This document shows positions 34,348 through 45,104 of a DNA stretch of 64,000 nucleotides, piece by piece. Origin of the DNA: Alphaproteobacteria bacterium (GTDB lineage: Bacteria; Pseudomonadota; Alphaproteobacteria; Rhodobacterales; Rhodobacteraceae); the NCBI GenBank assembly GCA_030425145.1, contig JAUHVK010000003.1, forward strand, positions 62,001 through 126,000, written 5' to 3'. The notes under the pieces are model-generated. The model saw only the letters and a list, made by a program, of their open reading frames with translations. It was not told the origin of the DNA and made no database searches. Numbering within the stretch: the stretch's first letter is position 1; every line of letters starts with the position of its first letter. Both the position numbers and the translations under genes were made by a program.

Positions 34348-34796
34348 GTGCGGCAACCCCTGCTCCGGAAAATAGTCGAAAATACGCCGGGACTTGCATT
34401 TTCTGCGCCCTGTACTTCATTTCCGAGTACCGGGGCCATGCCGCCGCCGAATGCGCCGGGGCAGGCCGCTGGCGCGCCGACGAGGCTCGAGAGCTGGCCG
34501 AAGGACCAATGCGTCGGCGCGATGGGCTCATCTCCGCCGGGCAAGACAAGCCCCAGTTTCTCCGAATTGTCGCGATGCGCCTCGACCCGGATCGCCGCGC
34601 TCTCCACCGTGCGCGTCCGGCTCCGCTCCGCCCGGCCCTTGACCGAGGCGAAGAGATCGTCGAGCGACAGATAGCGCTCGTCATCCGGCCGCGAGAACCA
34701 CTCGGACGACACCCGGTCCACATTCGCGCCACGCGACACATCCACCTTGTAGCCTCCGCTGATATCACGCCCGGCATCGATAATCTCGGTGTTCAT
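34311..34796 (-). pseudogene. Truncated DUF932 family gene
   Basis: The ATG at 34796 has GGAGG 7 nt upstream. The first 111 codons (to about 34463) match the N-terminus of DUF932 proteins: RVSSEWFSRPDDERYLSLDD, TVESAAIRVEA and PIAPTHWSFGQLSSLVGAPA. After that the expected sequence is lost and unrelated codons run to a stop at 34311, so about two thirds of the gene is missing. DUF932 genes are typical cargo of plasmids and integrative elements, which fits the island beside the tRNA. Confidence 0.7.
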
Positions 34797-34947
34797 TGGG
34801 AAACCTCCACGACGGGCACCGGAGGCCTCTCCTCCAGCCTTCAACCCGTCACGGCCCTCCCTGCCCGCCTCTGACTCTCCAGACGGCACAGCAAAGGCGC
34901 CAGCGTCACCGTCGCACGACAGCAAAATACCAAATTTGAGGGAAATA

Positions 34948-35024
<77 letters not shown>

Positions 35025-35110
35025 CTGACGCCTCTATACGCAGAAGGGTATGGGGGCGCAAATGCAAATCTTGCTCTGCGCCCCTGTTTCTTGCAGCGGT
35101 CACCGATGGT

Positions 35111-35151
35111 GCAGGATGCGTCGACGCATCCTGCGTTTCGGTCGACCGAAA
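35111..35151. terminator. Two adjacent perfect palindromes after glcB
   Basis: A 24-bp perfect palindrome (35111-35134) and a 16-bp one (35136-35151) are separated by a single base. Both are centred on GTCGAC. They begin 9 bp after the glcB stop on the minus strand. They may terminate glcB or the tRNA transcript, but there is no T-run and the hairpins have no unpaired loop beyond the centre, so protein binding is also possible. Confidence 0.55.
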
Positions 35152-35160
35152 GGCCTAGCC

Positions 35161-37311
35161 TCAGCTGGCAGCTTTCAGTTCCAGACGACGCTGGTGCAGG
35201 ACCGGTTCGGTATAGCCCGAGGGCTGCACGCGGCCGTCAAAGACCAGATCGCAGGCGGCTTTGAAGGCGATCGTGCTGAAGCCCGGCGCCATCGGCGTGT
35301 AGGCCGGATCGCCGGCGTTCTGCCCGTCCACTACCGCGGCCATGCGTTGCAGGATCTCCATCACCTCGTCTTTCGACACGATGTCATGGTGCAGCCAGTT
35401 GGCGATGTGCTGCGCGCTGATGCGGCAGGTGGCGCGGTCTTCCATAAGGCCGACATTGTTGATGTCCGGAACTTTGGAACATCCCACACCCTGATCGACC
35501 CAGCGCACTACGTAGCCAAGGATGCCCTGCGCGTTGTTTTCAACTTCGCGGGTGATCTGGTCCTTCGACCATTTCTGGAACGCCGCCAGCGGAATATCGA
35601 GGATCGTATCCACATGCGCACGGCGGCCGCCCTTGCGCAGCTTGGCCTGTACGGCGAACACATCGACCTTGTGATAGTGCAGCGCGTGCAGCGTGGCGGC
35701 TGTCGGCGACGGAACCCAGGCGCAGTTGGCGCCGGATTTCGGGTGGTCGATCTTCTGCTCGAGCATTGCCGCCATCATGTCGGGCATGGCCCACATGCCC
35801 TTGCCGATCTGCGCCTTGCCCGACAGGCCACATTCAAGACCGATATCCACGTTGCGGTTCTCGTAGCCGCCGATCCACGCCTTGCGCTTGATGAAGTCCT
35901 TTCGGCTGAACGGGCCCGCTTCCATCGAAGTGTGGATCTCGTCCCCAGTCCGGTCAAGGAAGCCGGTGTTGATAAAGGCAACCCGGTGCTTGGCAGCGCG
36001 GATGCATTGCTTGAGGTTGACGCTCGTGCGGCGTTCCTCGTCCATGATGCCCAGCTTGACGGTGTATTGCGGCAAGCCCAGCGCCTTTTCGACGAAGGTG
36101 AAGGTCTCGTCGGCAAAGGCCACCTCGTCCGGCCCGTGCATCTTGGGCTTCACGACATAGACAGAGCCTTGATGCGAATTGCGCGCGCCACTCGTCTTGG
36201 ACAAATCATGCTTGGCGATGAGCGTGGTGATCATCGCGTCCATCAGACCTTCGAAAATCTCGGACCCGTCCTTGAGCAGGATCGCCGGGTTGGTCATCAG
36301 GTGGCCCACGTTGCGCACCAGCATCAGCGCGCGGCCTTTGATGGTGACCTCGCCTTTGCCATCCGGCGATGTGTAGCTCAGATCGGGGTTGAGCGCGCGG
36401 GTGACGGTCTTGCCGCCCTTTTCGAACGTGTCAGCCAGATCCCCCTTCATAAGGCCAAGCCAGTTGGAATAGGCCAGTGCCTTATCCTCAGCATCGACGC
36501 AGGCAACCGAGTCTTCGCAATCCATGATCGCGGACACGGCGCTTTCGAGGCGCACATCGGCCAGACCCGCCTGATCGCGGCTGCCGATGAAATGGGTGCG
36601 GTCAAAGACCAGTTCGACATGCAGCCCATTGTTGCGCAGCAGCACCGCGTCGGGCGCTTTGGGGTGGCCTTTGTAGCCGATGAACTTTTCCGGCTGTACC
36701 AGCGGCATATCGTCGATCAGCAGCGCACCATTGTGGATGTAGTAGCGGCTCACATCGGCGTGGCTGCCGCCTTCGATCGGGAACGCTTCGTCAAGGAACA
36801 CACGGGCACGGGCGACAACGCGGGCGCCCCGGCCTTTGTCATATCCGCCCTTGGGCGCAGGAGTACCCATCGCGTCGGTGCCGTAGAACCCGTCATAGAG
36901 GCTGCCCCAGCGGGCATTTGCTGCGTTCAGCGCGTAACGGGCATTGGTAATCGGCACCACAAGCTGCGGGCCGGGGACGGATGCGATCTCGGGGTCGGTG
37001 TTGGAGGTTTCGATTTCGAAATCATCCCCTTCATCCAGCAGGTAGCCGATTTCCGACAGGAACGCTTTATAGGCCTCATGGTCATGTGGCTGGTTGCGAT
37101 GACGGATGTGCCATTCGTCGATCTTGGTCTGAAGATCTTCGCGGGTCTTGAGCAGCGCCGCGTTTTTCGGGCCGAACTCATGTGCGAGGGTCGACAGAGC
37201 GTCCCAGAAGGCATCGGCTTCAACACCGGTGCTGGGCAGCGCCTGCCCTTCGATGAAGTCAAAAAGCGTCTGGTCGATCTGCAATCCGTGGCGGTCGATG
37301 CGCGTGGCCAT
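35161..37311 (-). CDS. glcB: Malate synthase G
   Basis: A 716-residue monomeric malate synthase that condenses glyoxylate with acetyl-CoA to malate in the cytoplasm. The length is normal for isoform G (about 720). [20 protein letters not shown]-type catalytic sequence, [15 protein letters not shown], the [12 protein letters not shown] Arg region and a C-terminal domain with [17 protein letters not shown] are all present. The ATG at 37311 has GGGGAGAGG upstream. No isocitrate lyase is in the window, so glyoxylate may come from other routes. The gene is monocistronic, with palindromes after the stop. Confidence 0.97.
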   Translation of the reverse strand: MATRIDRHGLQIDQTLFDFIEGQALPSTGVEADAFWDALSTLAHEFGPKNAALLKTREDLQTKIDEWHIRHRNQPHDHEAYKAFLSEIGYLLDEGDDFEIETSNTDPEIASVPGPQLVVPITNARYALNAANARWGSLYDGFYGTDAMGTPAPKGGYDKGRGARVVARARVFLDEAFPIEGGSHADVSRYYIHNGALLIDDMPLVQPEKFIGYKGHPKAPDAVLLRNNGLHVELVFDRTHFIGSRDQAGLADVRLESAVSAIMDCEDSVACVDAEDKALAYSNWLGLMKGDLADTFEKGGKTVTRALNPDLSYTSPDGKGEVTIKGRALMLVRNVGHLMTNPAILLKDGSEIFEGLMDAMITTLIAKHDLSKTSGARNSHQGSVYVVKPKMHGPDEVAFADETFTFVEKALGLPQYTVKLGIMDEERRTSVNLKQCIRAAKHRVAFINTGFLDRTGDEIHTSMEAGPFSRKDFIKRKAWIGGYENRNVDIGLECGLSGKAQIGKGMWAMPDMMAAMLEQKIDHPKSGANCAWVPSPTAATLHALHYHKVDVFAVQAKLRKGGRRAHVDTILDIPLAAFQKWSKDQITREVENNAQGILGYVVRWVDQGVGCSKVPDINNVGLMEDRATCRISAQHIANWLHHDIVSKDEVMEILQRMAAVVDGQNAGDPAYTPMAPGFSTIAFKAACDLVFDGRVQPSGYTEPVLHQRRLELKAAS

Positions 37312-37454
37312 GTCCTCTCCCCTCGCTGTATACTGTGGTACTCAATTAGAAAGAAAGTTTCCGATCCGCAACAGGTTTGGTCAGGTAATCTGACCAAAAA
37401 GGACGTTTGGGGATTTTTGACAATGCGCCAGCACCGTTTCGAGTCCCTTGTCAC

Positions 37455-37604
37455 TCAAGCTTTACTCTTCGCCTTGCGGCACCGGTCCGAGCAGTATTTC
37501 ACGTCGTCCCAGACCTTTTCCCACTTCTTGCGCCATGTGAAAGGTAAGCCACAGGTGGCGCAGGTCTTGGTCGGCAGGTCGGATTTCTTGCGGTGTTTGG
37601 GCAC
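37455..37604 (-). CDS. DUF2256 small zinc-ribbon-like protein
   Basis: A 49-residue protein too short for many gene callers. The sequence has [16 protein letters not shown] and [15 protein letters not shown], the four-Cys DUF2256 pattern (CxxC and CxxxC), probably binding zinc. The GTG start at 37604 overlaps the last base of the photolyase stop codon (CTA at 37604-37606 on the plus strand), so it is coupled to that gene. DUF2256 genes are commonly found next to photolyase/cryptochrome genes, which suggests a partner role (family context; function unproven). Confidence 0.85.
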   Translation of the reverse strand: MPKHRKKSDLPTKTCATCGLPFTWRKKWEKVWDDVKYCSDRCRKAKSKA

Positions 37605-39121
37605 TACAGGTCCAATTTCAGTTGTGCGTCATCAGGTCTTGCCCGACGCCGTCGGCGCGGATCGCGGTCATTGACGAAATGCCCGGTGCTGTCTTTGCGG
37701 CTGGCATGTTTGTGGATCACGCGCTGAGTCTCGGACCGGTCGACGCTGCGCCGCATGGAGAAAATGCGATCACGGGCCGCGCGGGCGGCGGCGGCCACGT
37801 CGATGATCGGCTCAGGATAGGTCTTGCCCAGCACCTGCCCTGCCCCGTCCCACCGCCACGGCGTTTGCAGGTGCTTGTCGGGCACATCAGCCAGTTCCGG
37901 CAGCCAGCGGCGGGTGAAGGCACCCGTCGGGTCTTGATCCGCTCCCTGTTTGATCGGGTTGTAGATACGAGGCGTGTTGATGCCCGTGGTACCCGATTGC
38001 ATCTGCATCTGGCTCCAATGAATACCCGGTTCGTAATCGGTGAACATCCGCGCCAGATGCGGCCCGGTGCTGCGCCAGTCGAGCCAGAGATGGTAGCTGG
38101 CCACACTCACCACCATCGCCCGCATCCGGAAATTGAGCCACCCGGTGGCCCCCAATGACCGCATACAGGCATCCAGAAAGGGCAATCCGGTTTCTCCGTT
38201 TTCCCATGCGGTGAGGCGGCTGTGGTCCGGCTCCAGCGGGCGCATCCCTTCGTAGGCGCGGTGCAGGCAGCGGTGTTCGAGTGCGGGTTCATCCTCCAGT
38301 TTCTGCATGAAGTGGTCGCGCCAGGCGAGGCGCGACTGGAACGATTTGAGGCTACCCGCCCAACCATCCCGCGGTCCGCCTTTCACTTCGCGCTGTCGGG
38401 CGGCGGTGGCCTGAACCACTTCGCAGATCGTGATGGTGCCCAGCGCCAGATGCGGGCTGAGACGGGAACAGGCGACAGAACCTTCCAGCGGTGAGGACAT
38501 GTCTTTGCGGTAGGTCTGCCCGCGCTCGGTCAAGAAGCCACCGAGCAGAGACAGCGCGTGGCCCCGCCCACCCGTTTGCCTCGCTGGACAGGGATCGGGC
38601 GCGCAGAGCAAAGGCACCGGGTCCGATGGCAGGTCACAGGGCGGCAACGCCTTTGGAGCCTCAACCTGTGCCCGCGCCATAAACGCGTTGCGTTGTCCCG
38701 CCCAGCCGTCGCGCCCGCGCAGACGGCGCACTACGCCCGATTGCGGCAGTTCCGTCCACCGGATGCCCTGCCCTTGTGCCCAGGCGCCAACGCGCTTGTC
38801 GCGGTCAAAGGTCCAGGCGTTGCCGGTTTCTTCGTGGCTGACCAGATGGTCGAATTTTACCGTTTGGTATAATTCTTCGAACACCATCACTGCGTCACCG
38901 ACGCGGATCACCAGATCACTGCCCAGCGCCCGCAGCGCGGTTTTCAGATCGGCAAGGCATTCCTGCAAAAACGCAAACTGGCGACCGGATGTATCAGGCA
39001 GCGCCCAGTAGTCCGGCTCTGCGATGTAGAGCGGCACGACGCGGTCATCCCGCGCGGCAAGAGCCAGTGCCGGATGGTCGTGGATGCGCAGATCGCGTTT
39101 GAACCAGAGGAGCGTTGTCAT
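37604..39121 (-). CDS. Cryptochrome/photolyase family protein
   Basis: A 505-residue flavoprotein. The N-terminal Rossmann antenna domain starts [20 protein letters not shown]. The C-terminal FAD domain contains [52 protein letters not shown] and the ending [18 protein letters not shown] with PRIYNP. These are photolyase signatures for light-driven repair of pyrimidine dimers. The C-terminal 30 residues are basic and low complexity. Which lesion it repairs is not decidable by eye. The DUF2256 gene overlaps its stop. Confidence 0.92.
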   Translation of the reverse strand: MTTLLWFKRDLRIHDHPALALAARDDRVVPLYIAEPDYWALPDTSGRQFAFLQECLADLKTALRALGSDLVIRVGDAVMVFEELYQTVKFDHLVSHEETGNAWTFDRDKRVGAWAQGQGIRWTELPQSGVVRRLRGRDGWAGQRNAFMARAQVEAPKALPPCDLPSDPVPLLCAPDPCPARQTGGRGHALSLLGGFLTERGQTYRKDMSSPLEGSVACSRLSPHLALGTITICEVVQATAARQREVKGGPRDGWAGSLKSFQSRLAWRDHFMQKLEDEPALEHRCLHRAYEGMRPLEPDHSRLTAWENGETGLPFLDACMRSLGATGWLNFRMRAMVVSVASYHLWLDWRSTGPHLARMFTDYEPGIHWSQMQMQSGTTGINTPRIYNPIKQGADQDPTGAFTRRWLPELADVPDKHLQTPWRWDGAGQVLGKTYPEPIIDVAAAARAARDRIFSMRRSVDRSETQRVIHKHASRKDSTGHFVNDRDPRRRRRARPDDAQLKLDL

Positions 39122-39238
39122 GCCCTCGGATCTAGGCAGAACGCGGGGCGCGACCAGTGGTGCGAACCCGTTTCCCTTCTTCCAAAACGCGGCGTAGGTA
39201 TTACCTCAATTCGCAATGACACACTTCCGGAGCTTTCG

Positions 39239-41788
39239 ATGAAAGACGCTGCACCCAAAACGATCTACCTCAAGGACTACACGCCCTTCGGCTTTGTGGT
39301 GGAAAGCGTTCACCTGACCTTTCGGTTGGCACCGAAGTCAACGCGGGTGGTCAGCCGGATCGCCTTTGCGCCGAACCCGGACGCGACGGACAACACGTTT
39401 TTCCTGCATGGCGAAGAGCTTTCGCTGATCTGGGCCAAGATCGACGGGCAAGAGGTGACATCTGAGCTGACTGACGACGGGCTGCGCTGCGCCGTGCCGG
39501 ACACGCCGTTTGTCTGGGAGGCCGAAGTCGAGATCAGCCCGCAGACCAACACCGCATTGGAGGGGCTCTACATGTCGAACGGCATGTATTGCACCCAATG
39601 CGAGGCGGAAGGCTTCCGCAAGATTACCTACTATCCCGATCGCCCTGATGTGATGAGCACTTTCACCGTGCGGATCGAGGGCGCAGAAAAGGTGAAGCTG
39701 TCCAATGGCAACCCGACTGGCAGCGGCGATGGTTGGGCCGAATGGCACGATCCGTGGCCGAAACCGGCCTATCTGTTTGCCCTTGTTGCGGGTGATCTGG
39801 TGAACCACCCCGACACGTTCAAAACCATGTCCGGCAGGGAGGTGGAATTGAATATCTGGGTCCGCCCCGGCGACGAAGGCAAATGCGCCTTCGGGATGGA
39901 AGCGCTCAAGAAATCTATGGTTTGGGATGAAGAGGTTTACGGGCGAGAATACGATCTGGACATCTTCAACATCGTTGCGGTCGACGACTTCAATATGGGC
40001 GCGATGGAGAACAAAGGGCTGAACGTCTTCAACTCCTCCTGCGTTCTGGCATCTCCCGAAACCTCGACCGACAGCAATTTTGAACGGATCGAAGCGATCA
40101 TCGCGCATGAGTATTTCCACAACTGGACCGGCAACCGGATCACCTGCCGCGACTGGTTCCAGCTTTGCCTGAAGGAAGGCCTGACGGTTTACCGCGATGC
40201 GCAGTTCACCAGCGATATGCGTGGCGAAGCGGTCAAGCGCATCCATGACGTTATCGACCTGCGTGCGCGTCAATTCCCTGAGGATCAGGGGCCGCTTTCA
40301 CATCCGGTCCGGCCTGAGAGTTTTCAGGAAATCAACAACTTCTACACCGCGACCGTCTATGAAAAAGGCGCAGAGGTGATCGGGATGCTCAAGACGCTGG
40401 TGGGGGATGAGGCCTATTACAAGGCGCTCGATCTCTATTTCGACCGGCATGATGGGCAGGCCTGCACCATCGAGGACTGGCTCACCGTGTTCGAAGATGC
40501 GACGGGCCGCGACCTTGCGCAGTTCAAGCTCTGGTATTCACAATCCGGCACCCCGCGTGTGACCGTTGCCGAGGATTGGGACGATGGCACCTATAGACTG
40601 ACCATCAAACAACAGACACCGCCCACGCCGGGGCAGGACGTGAAGGACCCGAAAGTCATCCCCATCGCCGTTGGTCTTCTCAACCCCAATGGCGACGAGG
40701 TTGTGCCGACGCAGGTGCTCGAGATGACGCAAGACGAACAGACCTTCACCTTTGACGGGCTGGCCAGCAAACCGGTCCCGTCGATCCTTCGCGGGTTCTC
40801 GGCCCCTATCGTGCTCGACCGTACAGTCAGCCGCGAGGAAAACGCGTTTCTTCTCGCGCATGACACAGATGCGTTCAACCGATGGGAAGCGAACCGCAGC
40901 CTGACGCGCAATTGCCTGATCGACATGATTACGACCGGCGCGGCCCCCGACGATGCCTGGCTCGACAGCCTCGAACGGGTGGTGCGGGATGACGCGCTTG
41001 ACCCCGACTACCGCCAGCTGATGCTGTCCGGGCCGTCGCAGTCGGAGCTGGCGCAGACGTTGTTCGAACAGGGGTTGACCCCCGACCCCGATGCGATCTG
41101 GGCCGCGGCAGAGCGGTTGCGGAAACACATCGCCACCAAGTGGCAGGGCTGGCTGGCCGACGTGGCCGAGAGCGTTCGGGTCGATGCGCCTTACCGTCCG
41201 GATGCCGAGCAGACAGGCAAGCGGGCGCTCGGGTCGGCCTTGTTGTCGCTGACGACACAACTGGACGGCGGCGCCGAGGCGCAGCGACAGTTCGACGGTG
41301 CCGACAACATGACGCTGCAATTGTCCGCCCTGACCCAGTTGATCCGGGCTGGCAAGGGCGATGCGCCGCTGTCTCGCTTCTACGATCAATGGCGGGACGA
41401 CCGGCTGGTGATGGACAAATGGTTTGGAATCCAGGTTGGGGCAGCTGACCCGGACGTTGCCGTTGATGTCGCGCATCGGCTGTCCGACCACGCCGATTTC
41501 GACTGGAAAAACCCCAATCGCTTCCGCGCGGTGCTGGGCGGGTTTGCGATGAACCATGCCGGGTTCCACCGCAAGGATGGCGCGGGCTATGCGTTCCTTG
41601 CCGACTGGCTGATCAAGCTGGACGACAAGAACCCGCAAACCACGGCACGTATGTGCTCGGTGTTCCAGACATGGAAACGCTATGATGCCGACCGTCAGGC
41701 GCTCATTCGCACGCAGTTGGAACGGATCAAGGCCAAGCCGAAGCTGAGCCGCGACACCGACGAAATGGTCAGCCGCATCCTGGGCTGA
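39239..41788 (+). CDS. pepN: Aminopeptidase N
   Basis: An 849-residue M1 zinc aminopeptidase that removes N-terminal residues from peptides in the cytoplasm. The substrate-binding GAMENKGLN lies near residue 254-262, and the zinc site HEYFHNWTGNR begins near residue 290 with the third ligand Glu 19 residues on (LKEGLTVYRD). The DUF3458 and C-terminal helical domains follow. The ATG at 39239 begins MKDAAPKTIYLKDY, as in other PepN. The frame stays open upstream, but that part is antisense to the photolyase start. It is divergent from the photolyase. Confidence 0.96.
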   Translation: MKDAAPKTIYLKDYTPFGFVVESVHLTFRLAPKSTRVVSRIAFAPNPDATDNTFFLHGEELSLIWAKIDGQEVTSELTDDGLRCAVPDTPFVWEAEVEISPQTNTALEGLYMSNGMYCTQCEAEGFRKITYYPDRPDVMSTFTVRIEGAEKVKLSNGNPTGSGDGWAEWHDPWPKPAYLFALVAGDLVNHPDTFKTMSGREVELNIWVRPGDEGKCAFGMEALKKSMVWDEEVYGREYDLDIFNIVAVDDFNMGAMENKGLNVFNSSCVLASPETSTDSNFERIEAIIAHEYFHNWTGNRITCRDWFQLCLKEGLTVYRDAQFTSDMRGEAVKRIHDVIDLRARQFPEDQGPLSHPVRPESFQEINNFYTATVYEKGAEVIGMLKTLVGDEAYYKALDLYFDRHDGQACTIEDWLTVFEDATGRDLAQFKLWYSQSGTPRVTVAEDWDDGTYRLTIKQQTPPTPGQDVKDPKVIPIAVGLLNPNGDEVVPTQVLEMTQDEQTFTFDGLASKPVPSILRGFSAPIVLDRTVSREENAFLLAHDTDAFNRWEANRSLTRNCLIDMITTGAAPDDAWLDSLERVVRDDALDPDYRQLMLSGPSQSELAQTLFEQGLTPDPDAIWAAAERLRKHIATKWQGWLADVAESVRVDAPYRPDAEQTGKRALGSALLSLTTQLDGGAEAQRQFDGADNMTLQLSALTQLIRAGKGDAPLSRFYDQWRDDRLVMDKWFGIQVGAADPDVAVDVAHRLSDHADFDWKNPNRFRAVLGGFAMNHAGFHRKDGAGYAFLADWLIKLDDKNPQTTARMCSVFQTWKRYDADRQALIRTQLERIKAKPKLSRDTDEMVSRILG

Positions 41789-42004
41789 TCCAGCGCGCTG
41801 CCCGGACGGTCCCTATGCGGGATCGTTCGGGTGCGCCGAGAAAAGCCTGACACAGAGGGAACCGGCAAGCCCCCGCCGACGTTTGAGAACAAGTGGCATG
41901 ACATTGCGTAAAACATGACGCCCCGGAATTATGACTTGCCTCCCGGTGCCGAATGTCCTGCGCTTGTCATGCCATTGTCATCCTACTCTGTCAGGAGGGG
42001 CCGC

Positions 42005-42865
42005 ATGAAAGATCGCATTGACCCGCTGATCGAGGACCGCGCGCCTTGGCTGTTTCGCCCGACACTGGCCACCACACTGGCGCGGCCGATCCTGAACAGC
42101 GCGTTGGGATATGATCGCACCGTGAGCCTTGCTGACGCGGTCAAGGATTTGAGCTCACGTGAGATTATGGATGTCATGGCGCAAAGGCTGGCGCGCGATG
42201 TAACCGTTGCGGGGCTTGGACACCTGCCCCGACATGGCGCGGCGCTGATTGTGGCCAACCACCCGACCGGCATCGCCGATGGTATCATCCTGCATTCCGT
42301 TCTGCGCGACCTGCGCCCTGACGCGTATTTCTTTGCGAATCACGACATTCTGAAGGTGCTGCCGCAGATGGCCGACATGATCGCGCCCGTCGAATGGCGG
42401 AAAGAGCGGCGCAGCCATGCCAAGACGCGCGAAACCATGGCATTCACGCGCCGCGCGGTTCGGGACGGGCGATTGGGGGTGATCTTTCCATCGGGACGTC
42501 TGGCAAAGCGTCGTGGCGCGCGGCTGCACGAGCGTCCGTGGATGGCCTCGGCGGCCATGCTGGCGCGCAAGTTCGATCTCCCGGTGATCCCGATCCACTT
42601 GCAGGCCCGCAATTCCGCGCTGTTCTACCTGTTCGACGCCATCCACCCGACGCTGCGCGACATCACGCTGTTCCACGAGACATTGAACAAGGATCGGCAA
42701 CCCTACGAGGTCCGTGTGGGTGAACCGATCTCGCCCAAAGCCTTGCCCGACAACTCGGAAGAAGGGATCGCGATTTTGCGGCGGGCGGCGCTGGCCCTTG
42801 GAGAGCCGCGAAAACAGGGGGTTTCTCTGCTGGATGCCACGCGGTTTCCGGCGCGTCGGGCTTAG
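42005..42865 (+). CDS. PlsC-like phospholipid/glycerol acyltransferase
   Basis: A 286-residue LPLAT-family acyltransferase. The catalytic block is VANHPTGIADG, where the His-Asp pair is spaced one residue more than the classical HX4D, as in some bacterial subgroups. The acceptor-binding block is VIFPSGRLAKR, and PVIPIHLQARNS is the later conserved block. It probably acylates lysophospholipid or a related alcohol at the inner membrane. The ATG at 42005 has a perfect AGGAGG site. It is convergent with the lytic transglycosylase; the stops overlap within TTAG. Confidence 0.85.
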   Translation: MKDRIDPLIEDRAPWLFRPTLATTLARPILNSALGYDRTVSLADAVKDLSSREIMDVMAQRLARDVTVAGLGHLPRHGAALIVANHPTGIADGIILHSVLRDLRPDAYFFANHDILKVLPQMADMIAPVEWRKERRSHAKTRETMAFTRRAVRDGRLGVIFPSGRLAKRRGARLHERPWMASAAMLARKFDLPVIPIHLQARNSALFYLFDAIHPTLRDITLFHETLNKDRQPYEVRVGEPISPKALPDNSEEGIAILRRAALALGEPRKQGVSLLDATRFPARRA

Positions 42866-43581
42866 TTGCCCCGCGTCGACACCACGCCACCCCACGGCGA
42901 TTGGACTGGACGGGCCACAGGCCGTAGAGAGCGCGAAAGCCCTGTGCAATAAGGCTGCGCACGGGTCCAGGCCATCATGTCCTTGCGTTTTTTCGAACTG
43001 TGGAACGGCCCCCAATCGGCGGCTACACCGCGCATCCCCTGCGACACCACGCCGTCACGCGGCACCGTCACGGCCATGATCCGCAGTGCACATTGCAGGT
43101 TGTCTCCACCACGCTTCAACGCGTCCTTGGAACTGGCTCTGCAGCCATATCCGCGTGCGGTTGCCGGCAGGATTTGCAGCAGCCCGTACCATTTGCCGCC
43201 GCCCCCCACCGCCGTCGGACGGAAGGTGCTTTCGTGCTTGGCAAGCGTCGACAGCAGACCGATCCAGAACGCCTCACGCGCAGAGGTGTCATTGGTTGCG
43301 TAGGCCGGGCACCAATCGCCAATATCGCGCGGCACACTTCGGGGCAGCACGCTGGCATGGCTGCGCAGCGCGGCCAAAGCATCACGCGACCAGCGATCGG
43401 CTTCGCTTCGGTGGCTCCAACGCATTTCGGGAAGGGGCGTAAATGTGCGCGCTACCGGTCGAAGCGACACGGTCAGCGCGTTGGTTGATTTAGCCTCAAC
43501 CATTGCGGCGGGTTTGGCAGAAACAGCCCCGGTCATACCGAGCACCAAAACCGCCACGCATATGATCCCCCAGCGTGACAT
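42862..43581 (-). CDS. Lytic transglycosylase domain protein
   Basis: A 239-residue periplasmic protein with a signal peptide (MSRWGIICVAVLVLGMTGAVSA) and an SLT-type lysozyme-like domain (about 85-190). The catalytic Glu is in LAKHESTFRPTAVG, followed by YGLLQILPATARGYG. It cleaves glycan strands of peptidoglycan. Four Cys (WCPAY, YGCRA, LQCAL, YCTG) may form disulphides. Upstream codons continue in frame antisense to the divergent gene but are not plausible coding sequence. There is no strong ribosome site, so the start is by signal peptide. Confidence 0.85.
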   Translation of the reverse strand: MSRWGIICVAVLVLGMTGAVSAKPAAMVEAKSTNALTVSLRPVARTFTPLPEMRWSHRSEADRWSRDALAALRSHASVLPRSVPRDIGDWCPAYATNDTSAREAFWIGLLSTLAKHESTFRPTAVGGGGKWYGLLQILPATARGYGCRASSKDALKRGGDNLQCALRIMAVTVPRDGVVSQGMRGVAADWGPFHSSKKRKDMMAWTRAQPYCTGLSRSLRPVARPVQSPWGGVVSTRGN

Positions 43582-43818
43582 CGCGCCAGCAGTGTAGGTT
43601 TCGCGCAAAAAATCAACAGAAAGCGTAGGTGGCTTCCAAAACAGGCGAATTCTTGCGCGTTCTGCCCGTTTTTCGCTGATTGTCGCCCTGAGAGAACTAA
43701 TCGCCTCGGGAATACCTACACGAATTCGTTTTGCCGCCTGATTTGCGACATTTTTATTGGTCAAGGTTCTACGCAATCTGCTCTTCGGCCCTTGCCGGAC
43801 CCTGCGAAAGCCCGACCG

Positions 43819-45021
43819 ATGCCTGTAATGAACAACCTGACCAATCTGATCCGCTTGGCGCGTGGCGCTGCGCCAGACGCTGAACCGCGCGGACATGTTC
43901 TCAACATCGACGCAATCGCGCCGCCTCCGAAATCCGATCTGCCGATCCGCTTTTCGAGCGACGAAGAAGACCAGCATCACGCCCTGTTCGAAGCCGGGTT
44001 GTTCCTCGCGCGGCAGGATGCGTGGGCCACGCTCGGCGACCGCATCCGCGAAGCAGACGCCACCCGTGCCATGACACCCGGAGGCGTTCCCGAAGCGGAA
44101 ATCCTTGCCGAAGGCGCCCGCGCCGATGCGGTCACGGCTGCGTCCCGGGCCGTTGCCCATGGCGACGAGCTTGCTGCCGCCTCGATCATGAATGAGATGC
44201 AACTGGTTCTTGAGGAAACACCACAGGATCACGGTGTCGCCTATGTGGTTGCGATGGCGCATCTAGATATCGGATGGGCCTGGCGCGGCGAAGGCTGGCA
44301 GCAGGACATTCCAGCCGCCCATCGCGCGGCGTTCTTCCGTCACTTCCGCAGCGCCGGCGAACTGATCGACCAGTACGATGCGTTTGAACTTGATTCCCCT
44401 TTGCTTGCCTCGGTGCGCTGTGCCCTGCTGGCCTCGGACACCCAGCCCCGCAGCCGCGCGAGCGACGACTACGAAGATCTGATCGACCTCGCACCGGGAG
44501 CCGCAAAATACATGCGCGCCCTTGGCAATCATATGCTGCCGCGCTGGTTCGGCAGCTATGAACGGCTCGAGCACGAGGCCCGCCGCACAATGGAGCGGAC
44601 GTCGGATGTCTGGGGCGCCGGTGGCTATACCTGGACCTATTTCGATGCACTGACCGTCGATGACGACGCCTTTGCGCTGCTGGATGGCGCGCTTTTCTGC
44701 AAAGGGATCAAGGACATCATCACGCGCCGCGGCGATCAGCATACGGCCAATACCTTTGCCGCCTATACTGGCACAGCGCTTGAATCCGACGGGGTCAACC
44801 GCACCGCACGGTCGCAGATCGCCGAATGTTTCGACTGGATCGTGGCCGACCATCTGCGCGAGGTGCATCCCCGCATCTGGTACGCCGCCAAAGGCGTCTG
44901 GGCCAACCGGTTGGAAGACCAGGACAGGCTTGCCAAAGGCCGCCAACGCGCCATGGCAGCACTCGAACGACGGGCGCGCGGGCTACCGCCAGTCACCGCG
45001 CCCAAGTCTCCCGACGCCTGA
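43819..45021 (+). CDS. Conserved hypothetical protein, mostly alpha-helical
   Basis: About 400 residues with no signal peptide, membrane helix or recognised domain. The helical pattern with repeated Ala and Leu spacing is TPR-like. Trp-rich stretches ([30 protein letters not shown]) stand out. Possible starts are ATGs at 43819 and 43828. It lies 83 bp before gatB on the same strand and is divergent from the lytic transglycosylase. I cannot assign a function. Confidence 0.7.
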   Translation: MPVMNNLTNLIRLARGAAPDAEPRGHVLNIDAIAPPPKSDLPIRFSSDEEDQHHALFEAGLFLARQDAWATLGDRIREADATRAMTPGGVPEAEILAEGARADAVTAASRAVAHGDELAAASIMNEMQLVLEETPQDHGVAYVVAMAHLDIGWAWRGEGWQQDIPAAHRAAFFRHFRSAGELIDQYDAFELDSPLLASVRCALLASDTQPRSRASDDYEDLIDLAPGAAKYMRALGNHMLPRWFGSYERLEHEARRTMERTSDVWGAGGYTWTYFDALTVDDDAFALLDGALFCKGIKDIITRRGDQHTANTFAAYTGTALESDGVNRTARSQIAECFDWIVADHLREVHPRIWYAAKGVWANRLEDQDRLAKGRQRAMAALERRARGLPPVTAPKSPDA

Positions 45022-45104
45022 CGGTCGGGAAACCGGCTCCGCCCCCTTGCCCCCTGCCCCCCTCTGGCGTATTCCACGCGGCGTTCACGCCAAGAGGAAT
45101 TGCC

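Larger units (their letters stand above)
29283..34947. mobile_element. Putative decayed genomic island bounded by tRNA-Arg 3'-end repeats
   Basis: The segment lies downstream of the 3' end of tRNA-Arg(CCG) and ends at a 53-nt copy of the tRNA 3' part in the same orientation (48 of 53 bases identical). That is the geometry left when an element integrates into a tRNA gene. Contents: two Ca-binding RTX-type proteins, a long regulatory gap with FNR-like boxes, a sulfotransferase fragment and a truncated DUF932 gene (a family common on plasmids and integrative elements). No integrase is recognisable, so the element is degraded or was never autonomous. Confidence 0.6.

Noticed and set aside
29283-34947. 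An integrase or transposase inside the island
   Set aside because: I looked in the gaps at 29336-29665, 32480-32863 and 33977-34161 and found no tyrosine or serine recombinase or DDE motif.
35050-37674. An 874-codon open frame on the plus strand
   Set aside because: It is exactly antisense to malate synthase G, has no domain or ribosome site, and is rich in Arg/His as expected for a shadow frame in GC-rich DNA.
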